A stretch of DNA of 64,000 nt from Blastococcus sp. LR1 (GTDB lineage Bacteria > Actinomycetota > Actinomycetes > Mycobacteriales > Geodermatophilaceae), in NCBI RefSeq assembly GCF_020166105.1, contig NZ_JAIUJY010000003.1:186001-250000 (forward strand). The letters run 5' to 3'. Positions 1 to 9,594 of this stretch are shown here, in pieces. Below the pieces are notes generated by a model. It made no database searches. It was not told the origin of the DNA and saw nothing but the letters and a program-made list of their open reading frames with translations. A program made the position numbers and the translations under genes. Position 1 is the first letter of the stretch. Each line of letters starts with the position of its first letter.

Positions 1-659
1 CCAGCGCCGCGGCGCTATGGGGCGTCGACGTCGCGGACCGGGCGGACGACGTCGAGCTCACCGTGCCGCCGGGGGCGAACGTGTGCCGGGTGCCGGGGAT
101 CCGCGTCCGCAGACGGGAGCTCGGGGACGGCGCCGTCGTCCGACGATCAGGGGTCTGCGTGACGTCCGGCGAGACGACCGCGGTCGACCTGGCTCGACAC
201 GGCACCCTCGAGGAAGCGGTGATCCGGATCGACCGGCTGGTGAGAGCCCGCGCTGCGTCGCTCACGGGTGTGCGCGCTCTGGCGGGCAGCGCGACGGGAC
301 GCGGTTGCCGGCAGGCGCGCCGGGCAGCGGAGCTCGCGGACGGCCTCGCCGAGTCGCCGCAGGAGACGCGGCTGCGTCTGCTGCTGCACGCCTCCGTACT
401 GCCGCGACCGGTCGCCCAGCACGTGGTGCGGGATGCCCGGGGTTTCGTGGCCCGCGTGGACTTCGGATGGCCAGAGGCGAGGGTCGCGGTCGAGTACGAG
501 GGGCTCTGGCACGGGGAGACGCCGCAGCAGGTGGCCGCGGACCGCCGGCGGCTCAACCGGCTCACCGCGGCGGGGTGGACGGTGGTGTTCGTGACCGCGG
601 CCGACCTGCACCGCCCGGCGGAGCTGATCGCGCGCATCGTAGCGGCGCTGGCCCGCTGA
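1..659 (+). CDS. DUF559/AbiEi-like protein with PD-(D/E)XK-type nuclease domain (5' partial)
   Basis: The reading frame is open from base 3, so the true start lies upstream of the window. The visible ~218 residues match the actinobacterial family with an AbiEi-like antitoxin N-terminal part and a C-terminal DUF559 domain of Vsr/PD-(D/E)XK fold. Supporting motifs are ESPQETRLRLLL, a RVDFGWPE strand, AVEYEGLWH with the acidic active-site pair, then D-x-x-R and GWTVVFVTAADL. Family members are often annotated as endonuclease-domain proteins; the biological role is unknown. The stop codon lies inside the left arm of a long hairpin at 658-712. An internal ATG-like start (GTG 63) also exists but would cut the conserved N-terminal part. 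Confidence 0.8.
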   Translation, partial: SAAALWGVDVADRADDVELTVPPGANVCRVPGIRVRRRELGDGAVVRRSGVCVTSGETTAVDLARHGTLEEAVIRIDRLVRARAASLTGVRALAGSATGRGCRQARRAAELADGLAESPQETRLRLLLHASVLPRPVAQHVVRDARGFVARVDFGWPEARVAVEYEGLWHGETPQQVAADRRRLNRLTAAGWTVVFVTAADLHRPAELIARIVAALAR

Positions 660-712
660 GTGTCGGGTTGTCGTCGTCTCCCGGGCGGCGAGACGACGAC
701 GACCCGACACTC
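658..712 (+). terminator. Long near-perfect hairpin overlapping the stop codon of the DUF559 gene
   Basis: Arms 658-680 and 690-712 (23 nt each) pair around a 9-nt loop. The only irregularity is a U-G wobble when read as plus-strand RNA. There is no U-run after it, so it would be a GC-hairpin terminator, or possibly a dispersed palindromic element. It also separates the convergent CoA-transferase genes. Confidence 0.6.
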
Positions 713-728
713 GACGGAGCGGGGGCGG

Positions 729-1397
729 TCAGACGCCTGCGGGGAGCGGCATCTCGCGGACGTCGTCGGCGATGGCGAGCGGGGCGCCGGTCTTCTCGAC
801 GACCTCGTCCACGGTCACGCCGGGCGCGGTCTCGCGCAGCACCAGGCCGCCGGGCGTCACGTCGACGACGGCGAGCTCGGTGATGATCCGGTCGACGCAG
901 GCCTTGCCGGTGAGCGGCAGGGTGCACTCCTGCACGATCTTCGGCGACCCGTCGCGGGCGACGTGCTCCATCATGATGATCACGCGCTTGGCGCCGTGGA
1001 CGAGGTCCATCGCGCCGCCCATGCCGTTCACCATCTTGCCAGGGATCAGCCAGTTGGCCAGGTCGCCCCGGGTGTTGACCTGCATCGCACCGAGGACGGC
1101 GACATCGAGGTGCTTGCCGCGGATCATGCCGAACGACTGCGCGGAGTCGAAGTAGCTCGCCCCGGGCAGGATCGTCACGGTCTCCTTGCCGGCGTTGATG
1201 AGGTCCGGGTCCTCCTCGCCCTCGAACGGGTAGGGCCCGACGCCCAGCACACCGTTCTCCGAGTGCAGGACGACGTGCACGCCCTCGGGCACGTAGTTCG
1301 GGACCAGCGTCGGCATCCCGATGCCGAGGTTCACGTACTGGCCGTCCTCGAGCTCGAGGGCCACGCGGGCGGCGAGCTGCTCACGGGTCAGGCTCAT
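729..1397 (-). CDS. scoB: 3-oxoacid CoA-transferase subunit B
   Basis: This is a 222-residue beta subunit of a family I CoA-transferase, which moves CoA from succinyl-CoA to a 3-oxoacid such as acetoacetate or 3-oxoadipate. The family's ExG active-site region is visible as [12 protein letters not shown], with the catalytic glutamate in SEN, preceded by [13 protein letters not shown]. The C-terminal [16 protein letters not shown] is typical. The ATG start overlaps the end of the alpha-subunit gene by 4 bases, so the two are co-translated. Acetoacetate versus 3-oxoadipate (pcaJ-like) specificity cannot be told from sequence; no other beta-ketoadipate gene is adjacent. Confidence 0.9.
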   Translation of the reverse strand: MSLTREQLAARVALELEDGQYVNLGIGMPTLVPNYVPEGVHVVLHSENGVLGVGPYPFEGEEDPDLINAGKETVTILPGASYFDSAQSFGMIRGKHLDVAVLGAMQVNTRGDLANWLIPGKMVNGMGGAMDLVHGAKRVIIMMEHVARDGSPKIVQECTLPLTGKACVDRIITELAVVDVTPGGLVLRETAPGVTVDEVVEKTGAPLAIADDVREMPLPAGV

Positions 1398-2194
1398 CGG
1401 GGCGTTGCCTCCTCGCCGGCGGCGGCCGGGGTGTCGGAGCGGTCGGTGCGGGGGCGGGTCGTGCGCTTCTCGATCGGCTTGTTCTCGGCGCCCACCACGA
1501 CGACGCGGTCGACGTAGACCCCGGGCAGGTGCACGTCCTCGGGGCGCAGGTCGCCCGGCTCGACGAGCTCCTCGACCTCGGCGATCGTGATCCGCCCGGC
1601 CATCCCGGCCAGCGGGTTGAAGTTGCGCGCCGACTCGTGGAAGTAGAGGTTCCCCTGCCGGTCGCCCTTGAGCGCGTGCACCAGTCCGAAGTCGGCGGTC
1701 AGCGCGGTCTCCAGCACGTACTGCTGGCCGTCGAACTCGCGCACCTCCTTGGGCCTGCTCGTCTCGACGACGTTCCCGTCGGCGTCGTAGCGGATCGGGA
1801 TGCCGCCGTCGGCGACGAGCGTGCCGACCCCCGTCGGCGTGTAGAAGGCGGGGATCCCGGCGCCACCGGCGCGCAGTCGCTCGGCCAGCGTGCCCTGCGG
1901 GGTCAGCTCGACCTCCATCTGCCCGGTGAGGTACAGCCGCGCGAGCTCCTTGTTGCCGCCGACGAACGAGCTGATCGTCTTGCGGATCCGCCCGGCGTAG
2001 AGCAGGACGCCGAGCGCCTGGTCGTCCACGCCGCAGTTGTTGGAGATCGTCGTCAGATCGTCGGTGCCCTGCTCGAGCAGGGCGTCGATGAGCGCGAAGG
2101 GGACCCCGCAGAGCCCGAAACCGCCGACGGCCAGGACGGCGCCGGCCTGCACGTCGGCGACGGCGGCAGCGGCGGAGGCGACGACCTTGTCCAC
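1394..2194 (-). CDS. scoA: 3-oxoacid CoA-transferase subunit A
   Basis: This is a 266-residue alpha subunit with the N-terminal signature [22 protein letters not shown], the glycine-rich CoA-binding turn of family I CoA-transferases. Later blocks are [35 protein letters not shown] and [17 protein letters not shown]. It starts at GTG 2194 and ends overlapping the subunit B start (ATGA), forming a two-gene operon. The last ~25 residues, rich in Arg/Thr/Ala, extend beyond the usual family end. The 212 bp up to the zinc-ribbon gene at 2407 is a divergent promoter region in which I see no clear operator. Confidence 0.9.
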   Translation of the reverse strand: MDKVVASAAAAVADVQAGAVLAVGGFGLCGVPFALIDALLEQGTDDLTTISNNCGVDDQALGVLLYAGRIRKTISSFVGGNKELARLYLTGQMEVELTPQGTLAERLRAGGAGIPAFYTPTGVGTLVADGGIPIRYDADGNVVETSRPKEVREFDGQQYVLETALTADFGLVHALKGDRQGNLYFHESARNFNPLAGMAGRITIAEVEELVEPGDLRPEDVHLPGVYVDRVVVVGAENKPIEKRTTRPRTDRSDTPAAAGEEATPR

Positions 2195-2406
2195 GTCAGG
2201 CCTCCCGCTCGAAGCCGACGGTGGGCGCGACGTCCCACGTAGAGCGCGTACGCGTCCGGTCCACCAGGTGCTCCCATCGGTCAGGCTGCTGACGCCCAGT
2301 ATCGCCGTCGATCGTGATCGGCTCGATGTGCGGTCACCACTGGGTGGAATGTGCCCGCGTCCCTGTGGCGCGGGAACCGGGCGACGACCAGGTCCGTTGC
2401 GCGGGC

Positions 2407-2748
2407 ATGGAGCTGACCTGCCCGAAGTGCCACGGAACCATGCGGACCTACGAGCGGAACGGGGTGCACGTCGACCAGTGCTCCGACTGCCGGGGCATCT
2501 TCCTCGACCGCGGCGAGCTCGACCGCCTGATCGACGCGGAATCCGCCGTCCACGACGGCCCCGCGCAGCGACCCGACCCGTCGCACCGGCCCTCTGCCCA
2601 GCAGCACGGCACGCCGTCGGCCGCGGGTCTCGGCGGAGTGGTCAGCGAGGTGCTCCGGCAGGTGCAGGGCTCCGGGCACTCGTCGTCGCACTCGGGCTAC
2701 GGGAAGCCGCACAAGAAGAAGTCGCTCATGAGCGAGCTCTTCGGCTGA
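2407..2748 (+). CDS. Zinc-ribbon (zf-TFIIB family) protein
   Basis: A 113-residue soluble protein with a single N-terminal zinc ribbon, C-x2-C (residues 5 and 8), then about 18 residues, then C-x2-C followed by GIFLDRGELD, the hallmark of the zf-TFIIB family of small bacterial proteins. A low-complexity Ser/His linker precedes a basic HKKKSLMSELFG end, which is also common in this family. The start is set at ATG 2407 because the zinc ribbon begins directly after it; upstream in-frame starts (2314, 2326) would add atypical sequence. It converges with the sensory ATPase gene 13 bp away. Function is unknown. Confidence 0.75.
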   Translation: MELTCPKCHGTMRTYERNGVHVDQCSDCRGIFLDRGELDRLIDAESAVHDGPAQRPDPSHRPSAQQHGTPSAAGLGGVVSEVLRQVQGSGHSSSHSGYGKPHKKKSLMSELFG

Positions 2749-2761
2749 CGCCCGGCGGGGC

Positions 2762-3751
2762 TCAGGGCAGGCGGAGGGTGAGGCGGACGCTGATGCCGCC
2801 GTCGCCCTCGTGGTGCTCGCCGCCCCGGAGGTCGACGTAGTCGCACAGCTGACGGGCGAGCCACAGCCCCATGCCGCCGCGGGAGAGGTCCTCGCCGTGC
2901 GCCGGGCCGTACCCGGCGAACGGGTCGTCCCAGCCGGGGCCGCCGTCGGTGATGGTGCAGACGACGCGGTCGGGGGCGGTCCACAGTCGCAGCCCCACCG
3001 GAGGCCGGCCGTGCCGCACGGCGTTGGACGTCATCTCGTCCACGGCGAGGAGGAAGTCCTCGACCAGGTCCGCCGGCGCGGTCAGGGCGCTCAGCTCCGT
3101 GGCGACCTCGTGCCGCAGGCCGATGAAGTCGGCGACGTCGGCGGCGGCGAACCGCGGGGGAGTGCGCTCCAGCGGCTCGTCGGGCACCGGCATGCTCCGC
3201 AGGTGGAGCGCGGGGTCGGTGAACCCCGGGCTGGGCGTCCGGCTCGTCGGGGTGACCAGCTGACGGTGGGTGCGCCGCCCGGCCTCCGTCACGGGGGCGG
3301 GCAACCGTCCGGTGTCGTAGAGGCACACGCCCCACAGGTTCCAGCCGCGCAGCGCCTCGTTGATGACCGCCTCGTACCGCTCCCACTCCAGCCAGTCGCG
3401 CTCGGTCGGCCCGAAGTCGATCTCGCCGACCACGCGCACGCGGCCGGAGGCGCCGGGCGCGTTCTCCTCGGCGACCCTGCGGAAGGCGGTGATCGCGGCC
3501 GGAGCCCGCCGGTCGTAGGCGACGGTCTCGTCGAGCACGAGGATGCGGGGGTCCGCGCCCAGGGCCTCGCGCAGCACCGCGGCGGTGCCCGGCCGGACGG
3601 CGACGACGGCGGCGTCCCCGGCCGCGAGACCGTCGGTCAGGAAGGGTGTGACAGTGCCGACGAGGTCGTCGACCGTGTCGTAGAGGAGGGCATCGTGCGG
3701 AAAGCCCCCGGGCGCGGGATGCCCGACGCCCCCCGTGGCCGTCCAGTTCAC
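2762..3751 (-). CDS. MEDS-domain sensor with histidine-kinase-like ATPase domain
   Basis: A 329-residue cytoplasmic protein. Residues ~17-160 form a MEDS (DcmR-type sensory) domain: HDALLYDTVDDLV, FLTDGLAAGDAAVV and later YEAVINEAL. Residues ~205-325 form an anti-sigma-type HATPase_c_2 domain with N box DEMTSNAVRHG, G1 DGGPGW and G2 GGMGLWLARQL. No DHp phospho-acceptor histidine is evident, so it is likely an RsbW-like kinase that acts on an anti-sigma antagonist rather than a classical two-component kinase. Start GTG 3751 is preferred because of the GGGGG tract 7-11 nt upstream. It is transcribed divergently from the dehydrogenase gene at 3901. Confidence 0.8.
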   Translation of the reverse strand: MNWTATGGVGHPAPGGFPHDALLYDTVDDLVGTVTPFLTDGLAAGDAAVVAVRPGTAAVLREALGADPRILVLDETVAYDRRAPAAITAFRRVAEENAPGASGRVRVVGEIDFGPTERDWLEWERYEAVINEALRGWNLWGVCLYDTGRLPAPVTEAGRRTHRQLVTPTSRTPSPGFTDPALHLRSMPVPDEPLERTPPRFAAADVADFIGLRHEVATELSALTAPADLVEDFLLAVDEMTSNAVRHGRPPVGLRLWTAPDRVVCTITDGGPGWDDPFAGYGPAHGEDLSRGGMGLWLARQLCDYVDLRGGEHHEGDGGISVRLTLRLP

Positions 3752-3855
3752 CTGCTGCCCCCGACGTCGTCTCCGCCGGCCTGTGCGGACCGACGGATCC
3801 CACGGTAGGCGACGCACGACGGACCGGACACCGGACCTGCCGGTTTCGGCGGCGT

Positions 3856-3867
3856 CTGCCCGGGCAG
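3856..3867. promoter_or_regulatory. 12-bp perfect palindrome in the divergent promoter region
   Basis: CTGCCCGGGCAG lies between the sensory ATPase gene (start 3751) and the dehydrogenase gene (start 3901), about 34 bp before the latter. It could be a regulator site, but short GC palindromes arise by chance in DNA this rich in GC. Confidence 0.25.
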
Positions 3868-3900
3868 GTGACGGGGCGTTCCAGCGAAGGGAGAACACCC

Positions 3901-5325
3901 ATGGCCATCGCCACGATCAATCCGGCCACCGGCGAGACGCTCAAGACCTACGAGCCGCTCACCGACGAGGCGCTGGAGGACAAGCTCGCCCGCGCCGCGG
4001 CCGCCTTCGACGGCTATCGGCTCACGTCCCCGGCGGAGCGGGCCGGCTGGCTGCGTGCCGCCGCGGACGCGCTGGAGGCGGACACCGACTCCGTCGCCGA
4101 GTTGATGACCACGGAGATGGGCAAGACGTTGGCCTCCGCGAAGGCCGAGGCGACCAAGTGCGTCGCGGCGCTGCGCTGGTACGCCGAGCACGGGCCCGCC
4201 CTGCTCGACCCTCAGGAGAAGGACGCCGCGGCCGTCAAGGCCGAGCGGGCCTACGTCACCTACCAGCCGCTCGGCGTCGTCCTGGCGATCATGCCGTGGA
4301 ACTTCCCGCTCTGGCAGGCGATGAGGTTCGCCGCCCCGGCGCTGATGGCGGGCAACGTCGGCCTGCTCAAGCACGCCAGCAACGTGCCGCAGACCGCCCT
4401 CTACCTCGAGGAGCTCTTCCGCAAGGCCGGCTTCCCGGACGACGTCTTCCAGACGCTGCTCGTCGGCTCGGCCACCGTCGAGAAGGTGCTGCGCGACGAC
4501 CGCGTCATCGCCGCCACGCTCACCGGCAGCGGCCCCGCGGGCCAGTCGGTGGCCGCCATCGCCGGCGACGCGCTGAAGAAGACGGTCCTGGAGCTCGGCG
4601 GCTCCGATCCCTTCATCGTCATGCCCTCGGCCCACCTGGACCGCGCCGCCGAGGTGGCGACGACCGCCCGCAACCAGAACAACGGGCAGAGCTGCATCGC
4701 CGCCAAGCGGTTCTTCGTGCACCGCGACGTCGCCGAGGAGTTCACCCGGCTGTTCGCCGAGAAGATCGGCGCGCTGACCGTCGGGGACCCGATGGACGCC
4801 GACACCCAGATCGGGCCGCTGGCCACCGAGGACGGGCTGAAGGACGTCGAGGAGTACGTCGAGGACGCCCGCGGCAAGGGCGCCCGGATCCTCGTCGGCG
4901 GCTCGCGGGTCGACCGGCCCGGGTGGTTCTACGAGCCGACGCTGATCGCCGACGTCACCCCGGAGATGCGGGTGCACAGCGAGGAGGTCTTCGGACCGGT
5001 CGCGGCGCTGTACGTCGTGGACAGCCTGGACGAGGCGATCCGCATCGCGAACTCGCACGTCTACGGGCTGGGCTCGAACCTCTGGAGCGAGGACGAGGAG
5101 GAGCGGACGCAGTTCGTGCGCGACATCCAGTCCGGCATGGCGTTCATCAACGGCATGACGGCCAGCTACCCGGACCTGCCGTTCGGCGGCATCAAGCAGA
5201 GCGGCTACGGCCGCGAGCTGACCGAGGTGGGCATGCGCGAGTTCATGAACGCGAAGACGGTCTGGGTCGGTCCGCCGAGCAGCGAGCAGAGCGAGGGCAG
5301 CACCGCCGGGGCCGCCGCGGAGTGA
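3901..5325 (+). CDS. gabD: NAD(P)-dependent succinate-semialdehyde dehydrogenase
   Basis: A 474-residue aldehyde dehydrogenase that oxidises succinate semialdehyde, or a related small aldehyde acid, to the carboxylate. Visible family blocks: MPWNFPLWQ (cofactor fold), the general-base glutamate in VLELGGSDPFIV, the catalytic cysteine in NNGQSCIAAKRF, and EEVFGPVAALY. The C-terminal LPFGGIKQSGYGREL is characteristic of SSADH-type ALDHs. The start ATG 3901 has a good ribosome site (AAGGGAG). No GABA transaminase gene lies nearby, so the source of semialdehyde is open. Gene symbol is by family similarity. Confidence 0.85.
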   Translation: MAIATINPATGETLKTYEPLTDEALEDKLARAAAAFDGYRLTSPAERAGWLRAAADALEADTDSVAELMTTEMGKTLASAKAEATKCVAALRWYAEHGPALLDPQEKDAAAVKAERAYVTYQPLGVVLAIMPWNFPLWQAMRFAAPALMAGNVGLLKHASNVPQTALYLEELFRKAGFPDDVFQTLLVGSATVEKVLRDDRVIAATLTGSGPAGQSVAAIAGDALKKTVLELGGSDPFIVMPSAHLDRAAEVATTARNQNNGQSCIAAKRFFVHRDVAEEFTRLFAEKIGALTVGDPMDADTQIGPLATEDGLKDVEEYVEDARGKGARILVGGSRVDRPGWFYEPTLIADVTPEMRVHSEEVFGPVAALYVVDSLDEAIRIANSHVYGLGSNLWSEDEEERTQFVRDIQSGMAFINGMTASYPDLPFGGIKQSGYGRELTEVGMREFMNAKTVWVGPPSSEQSEGSTAGAAAE

Positions 5326-5372
5326 TCCACGTCCCCGGGCGCGGTGTCGGCATCGCCAGGCACAGTGGAGGC

Positions 5373-6194
5373 GTGTTCGACATCGACTGGATGGGTCTGC
5401 TGACGCGGGAGGTGCTCCGGGAGCGGGGAGCCGCGCTGATCGCGGAGAGCTGCGCCTGGGCCGTGGGCATGTCCGACCGCCCGCACCACGAGCGGCGGGC
5501 CGGGCGGCTGGTGCCCACCGGCCTGACCGTGGGGGAGCGGGCCGCGCACGGCCGGCCGCTGGGGAGCGAGGAGGACGGTCGCCTCGACCTGGAGGACGCC
5601 CGGCCCGGCAGCTTCCAGGACGCGCTCAACATGGTCGACTCCGGTGGGCGGGTGCAGGCCGAGCGCTTCGACGACGAGGTGCTGGTGCCGTTCGTGCGGG
5701 ACACCTGCCTGGTGGCCGCCGAGCGGGCTCGCGCCACCCGCCCGGCCGACTGGGCCGAGCTGGCCGAGGACGTCGGCGAGGACGCCCGCGACCTGTCCGA
5801 CGTCGTGCGCGCCGGGGGCTGGGAGGCGCCGCTGCGCATCGACGCCGAGCACCTGGTGCTCGCCGCGCTCGGCGCGGTCCCGCTGATCGAGGTGGAGGCC
5901 GAGGGGCTGCCGCTGTCGCTCGTGCGGGCGGCCGAGGCGGTCGCCCGCGGCGCCGCCGAGCCGGAGCCCGCCCCGGCGCCGGACGACGCGCTGGCCGGCG
6001 CGCTGTTCCTCGCCCGGACGGCGCTGGAGGACTCCGGCTGCTCGGTGCCGGTGCGGCCGGAGGAGGCGGACCTGCTGCTCGTCGCGCTCGGCGACCAGGG
6101 GCTGGAGCCCGAAGAGGTCACCACCGTGCTGCCGCACCTGCCGGTCGAGGAGGCGACGATCACCCGGATCGCCGCCACCCTCGACGGGTACTGA
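5373..6194 (+). CDS. Conserved acidic hypothetical protein
   Basis: About 273 residues and not recognised. The protein is strongly acidic, without signal peptide or membrane segment. It contains helix-rich stretches such as DDEVLVPFVRDTCLVAAERARATR and an Ala/Pro/Glu-rich linker near residues 195-210. The C-terminal third (VRPEEADLLLVAL..GLEPEEVTTVLPHLPVEEATITRI) looks like a small helical domain. The start is uncertain: GTG 5373 has a GGAG only 2 nt away, while ATG 5391 lacks a close site. It lies 47 bp downstream of gabD on the same strand and may be co-transcribed. Confidence 0.6.
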   Translation: MFDIDWMGLLTREVLRERGAALIAESCAWAVGMSDRPHHERRAGRLVPTGLTVGERAAHGRPLGSEEDGRLDLEDARPGSFQDALNMVDSGGRVQAERFDDEVLVPFVRDTCLVAAERARATRPADWAELAEDVGEDARDLSDVVRAGGWEAPLRIDAEHLVLAALGAVPLIEVEAEGLPLSLVRAAEAVARGAAEPEPAPAPDDALAGALFLARTALEDSGCSVPVRPEEADLLLVALGDQGLEPEEVTTVLPHLPVEEATITRIAATLDGY

Positions 6195-6198
6195 CGGG

Positions 6199-7050
<852 letters not shown>

Positions 7051-7101
7051 GCCAAAACCCTGGCACACCACCCGCCGGCGCGGTCCGCGTCCCCTCGTCG
7101 C

Positions 7102-7929
7102 TCAGCCGGCGGCCGACGTTCCCGGGCGGGTGCGCACCTCTCCGTGCGGTCGGGACTGCCACAGCGCCCACTCGGCGCTGACGTCGCCCGCTGCCCGCAG
7201 CAGCTGGGGGAGGTGCTCGCCGAGCAGCCGCTCGGTCGTCGTCTCCGCGGCGTGCACGGTGACGTTCATGGCCGCCCGGACGGTTCCGGCGCCGTCCCGC
7301 ACGGGAACCGCGACGGACCTGACGCCGGGTGCCAGCTCCTCGTCGGCCAGCGCCCAGCCGCGCGCCCGCACCTCGGACAGTTCGTCCTGCAGCTGCGCCG
7401 GCGAGCGGCGCAGCGGGGTCGGCAGCCCCGATCGGGTCGGCTCGGCCAGCGTCGTCGCGAGCTGGGCGGGGGAGAGGGCGGCCAGCAGAACCTTGCCCTG
7501 CGACGTCTGCACCGCCGGGAAGCGCGTGCCGACGTCGACCCGCAGGGCGATCAGCTTCGGCACCGCCACCCGCGCGACGTAGACGATGTCGGAGCCGTCG
7601 AGCTGCGACATCGACGTCGACTCACCGGTGCGGCCGACGAGCGCCTCCATGTGTGGGCGCGCGATCTCCCACAGCCCCAGCGAGCTCACGTACGCCATCC
7701 CGAGCTCGAGCACCTTCGGCGTCAGCGAGAACGACCCCTCGGCGGAGCGCACGTAGCCGAGCTCCTCCAGGGTGAGCAGCAGCCGTCGTGCGGTGGGCCG
7801 CGCCAGGGAGGCGGCGGTCGCGACGTCGCTCAGCGACATGCTCCGGCGCTCGGCGTCGAAGCAGGTGAGGACGTCGAGCCCCCGGGCGAGGGCCTCGACG
7901 AAGTCGGGCCCCGTGCCGCGTCCAGCCAT
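7102..7929 (-). CDS. IclR-family transcriptional regulator
   Basis: A 275-residue regulator. The N-terminal winged helix-turn-helix spans about residues 12-70 (FVEALARGLDVLTCF..MSLSDVATAASLARPTARRLLLTLEELGYV). The C-terminal IclR effector-binding domain contains VYVARVAVPKLIALRVDVGTRFPA, a typical ligand-pocket strand. Best overall similarity in feel is to the PcaR/PobR-like group of catabolic regulators, which bind aromatic or dicarboxylic ligands; this is inference. It sits 24 bp downstream of the amidohydrolase gene and is probably co-transcribed, so autoregulation of the operon from the 9445-9653 region is likely. Confidence 0.9.
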   Translation of the reverse strand: MAGRGTGPDFVEALARGLDVLTCFDAERRSMSLSDVATAASLARPTARRLLLTLEELGYVRSAEGSFSLTPKVLELGMAYVSSLGLWEIARPHMEALVGRTGESTSMSQLDGSDIVYVARVAVPKLIALRVDVGTRFPAVQTSQGKVLLAALSPAQLATTLAEPTRSGLPTPLRRSPAQLQDELSEVRARGWALADEELAPGVRSVAVPVRDGAGTVRAAMNVTVHAAETTTERLLGEHLPQLLRAAGDVSAEWALWQSRPHGEVRTRPGTSAAG

Positions 7930-7953
7930 GTGGGAACCTCTCCGGTCCGTCGA

Positions 7954-9444
7954 TCAGCGCTCGTTCTTCAGGTGCTCCTCGAAGACCTGCTCCCGGGCGG
8001 CGTGCGTGCCCTCCGACTTGTAGTCGGTGTACTGGTACGGGTTGTCCAGCAGCTTCGGGTCGGGCAGCTCGGGGTGCATGCCGGCCACCCAGGTCTCCTC
8101 GCCCAGCTCGGAGCGCAGGTGTTCCACGGTGTCCTCGATCTCCCGGCGGACGCCGGAGAGGTCGCTGTCGACCAGGGCGGAGGCGTGCTTCACGACCCGG
8201 CCGTCGACGATCACCGTGTGCACGTCGCCCCGCTGGGCCTGGAACGCCACGTGGCCGTAGGGGTTGAGCACCGGGAAGGAGACCGGCGAGGCGTCGTTCT
8301 TGATCAGCACGACGTCGGCCTTCTTGCCCGGCTCCAGGCTGCCCAGGTCGTCCCGGCCCAGGGCCGTCGCGCCGCCGCGGGTGGCCCAGCGGACGACGTC
8401 CTCGGCGCGCAGCTCCAGCTGGGTGATCGTCTCGCCCTTGAGGTGCGCCTCGAAGTGCTCGCGGGAGCGGTCGGCGCCCAGCGTGGTCCGCATGGCCGAG
8501 AACAGGTCGCCGCTCCACCAGACGCTGGTGTCCATCGACAGCGACACCGGGATGCCGTGCCGACGCACCTGCCAGGTGGGCGGATAGCCCTGTCCGGCGC
8601 TCTGCTCGGACTCGGTGGAGACCGAGATGGAGCCGCCGGTGGCCGCGATGCGGTGGTAGGAGTCGGGGCTCAGGCTGGCCGCGTGCACGTAGACGGTCTC
8701 CGGCGTCATGAAGCCGTGCTCGTGCATGAGGCGGATGCCGTCGTCGTTGGTGGCGCCCCAGACGCCGGCGTGGGTGGTCACCGGCAGGCCCAGCTCGCGG
8801 GCCACCTCGAAGGCTGCCTTCTCGGGGAAGCTCGGGTCGCCGGTGACGTCGAAGGCCAGCTGCAGACCCAGCATCCCGTCGGCGGAGTCGCGGTGCCGCT
8901 CGAGGAAGGAGCGAACGGCCGGGTCGGCGGTCCACTCCCACGGGCCGGCCTGGATGTTGCCGTAGGCGAGGACGAAGCGGCCGGGCACCGAGCGCAGCGC
9001 CTCGACGGCGGCCTCGGCGTGGTCGACCGACTGCAGGCCGTGCGACCAGTCGACGGTGGTCGTGACGCCGGCCTCGAGCGCCTCGAGGGCGGAGAGCCGG
9101 TTGCCCGCCGCCACGTCCTGGGGCCGGAACTTGCGGCCGTGCTCGAGGTAGTACCAGACGAAGTACTGGGTGAGCGTCCAGTCGGCGCCGTAGCCGCGCA
9201 TCGCGGTCTGCCACATGTGCCGGTGGGTGTCGATCATCCCGGGCATGACGATTCCGCCGCCGGCGTCGATCTCCTGGGTGCCCTCGGGCACCTCGAGGTC
9301 GTGCCCCACGGCGGCGATGCGGTCGTCCACCACGAGGACGTCGCCGCCGCGCAGGATGGTGCCCGCGTCGTCCATGGTCAGGACCGTGCCTCCGCGCAGG
9401 ACCACCGGTCGGCCGGCCACGGGAGTGGGCTCGGGCTGGGTCAT
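7954..9444 (-). CDS. Amidohydrolase-superfamily deaminase/chlorohydrolase-like enzyme
   Basis: A 496-residue metal-dependent hydrolase of the AtzA/TrzN/8-oxoguanine-deaminase branch. The N-terminal beta sandwich is followed by the metal motif GMIDTHRHMWQ (H-x-H), then VTTTVDWSH, a TTHAGVWG strand and DTSVWW containing the barrel-end aspartate. The C-terminal block (GSLEPGKKADVVLI) closes the sandwich. The family hydrolyses C-N or C-Cl bonds on N-heterocycles such as triazines, purines and cytosine; the substrate here is unknown. Start ATG 9444 has a strong GGAGGA site. First gene of an operon with the IclR regulator and divergent from the CoA-transferase block. Confidence 0.85.
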   Translation of the reverse strand: MTQPEPTPVAGRPVVLRGGTVLTMDDAGTILRGGDVLVVDDRIAAVGHDLEVPEGTQEIDAGGGIVMPGMIDTHRHMWQTAMRGYGADWTLTQYFVWYYLEHGRKFRPQDVAAGNRLSALEALEAGVTTTVDWSHGLQSVDHAEAAVEALRSVPGRFVLAYGNIQAGPWEWTADPAVRSFLERHRDSADGMLGLQLAFDVTGDPSFPEKAAFEVARELGLPVTTHAGVWGATNDDGIRLMHEHGFMTPETVYVHAASLSPDSYHRIAATGGSISVSTESEQSAGQGYPPTWQVRRHGIPVSLSMDTSVWWSGDLFSAMRTTLGADRSREHFEAHLKGETITQLELRAEDVVRWATRGGATALGRDDLGSLEPGKKADVVLIKNDASPVSFPVLNPYGHVAFQAQRGDVHTVIVDGRVVKHASALVDSDLSGVRREIEDTVEHLRSELGEETWVAGMHPELPDPKLLDNPYQYTDYKSEGTHAAREQVFEEHLKNER

Positions 9445-9473
9445 GGCTCCTCCAGGACTGCGTCGTCTCAGAC

Positions 9474-9489
9474 CCGGACATACGTCCGG
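9474..9489. promoter_or_regulatory. Inverted repeat CCGGAC-N4-GTCCGG, candidate regulator site
   Basis: Perfect 6-bp arms around ATAC, 30-45 bp upstream of the amidohydrolase start and downstream of its predicted -10. The position suits repression. IclR proteins commonly bind short inverted repeats of this size, and an IclR gene is in the operon. Confidence 0.45.
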
Positions 9490-9498
9490 TGCGCGGAC

Positions 9499-9516
9499 AC
9501 CCGCTGCGATGCGGGT
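9499..9516. promoter_or_regulatory. Inverted repeat ACCCGC-N6-GCGGGT, second candidate regulator site
   Basis: Perfect 6-bp arms separated by 6 bp, next to and partly covering the predicted transcription start of the amidohydrolase operon. Its sequence differs from the 9474 repeat, so the two may bind different proteins, or one may be chance. Confidence 0.4.
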
Positions 9517-9517
9517 C

Positions 9518-9546
9518 ACCCTCTCGCTCGCTGACCACCCTGTCAA
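9518..9546 (-). promoter_or_regulatory. Predicted promoter of the amidohydrolase-IclR operon
   Basis: On the minus strand a consensus -35 TTGACA (9541-9546) is followed after 17 bp by GAGGGT (9518-9523) as a weak -10. It is back-to-back with a second TTGACA on the plus strand at 9565. Confidence 0.5.
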
Positions 9547-9564
9547 GACGATGCCGCGTTCCGG

Positions 9565-9594
9565 TTGACAGGGGTACGGCGGCGGGCCGAGACT
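9565..9594 (+). promoter_or_regulatory. Predicted promoter of the CaiB-type CoA-transferase operon
   Basis: A consensus -35 TTGACA (9565-9570), 18-bp spacer and GAGACT (9589-9594) as -10, about 60 bp upstream of the ATG at 9654. Together with the minus-strand promoter it forms a symmetrical TGTCAA-N18-TTGACA arrangement. Confidence 0.5.

Noticed and set aside
3735-6194. A single 819-codon open frame spanning the gabD region
   Set aside because: Its first two thirds are an out-of-frame shadow of gabD; only the last ~273 codons (from 5373) have coding character of their own.
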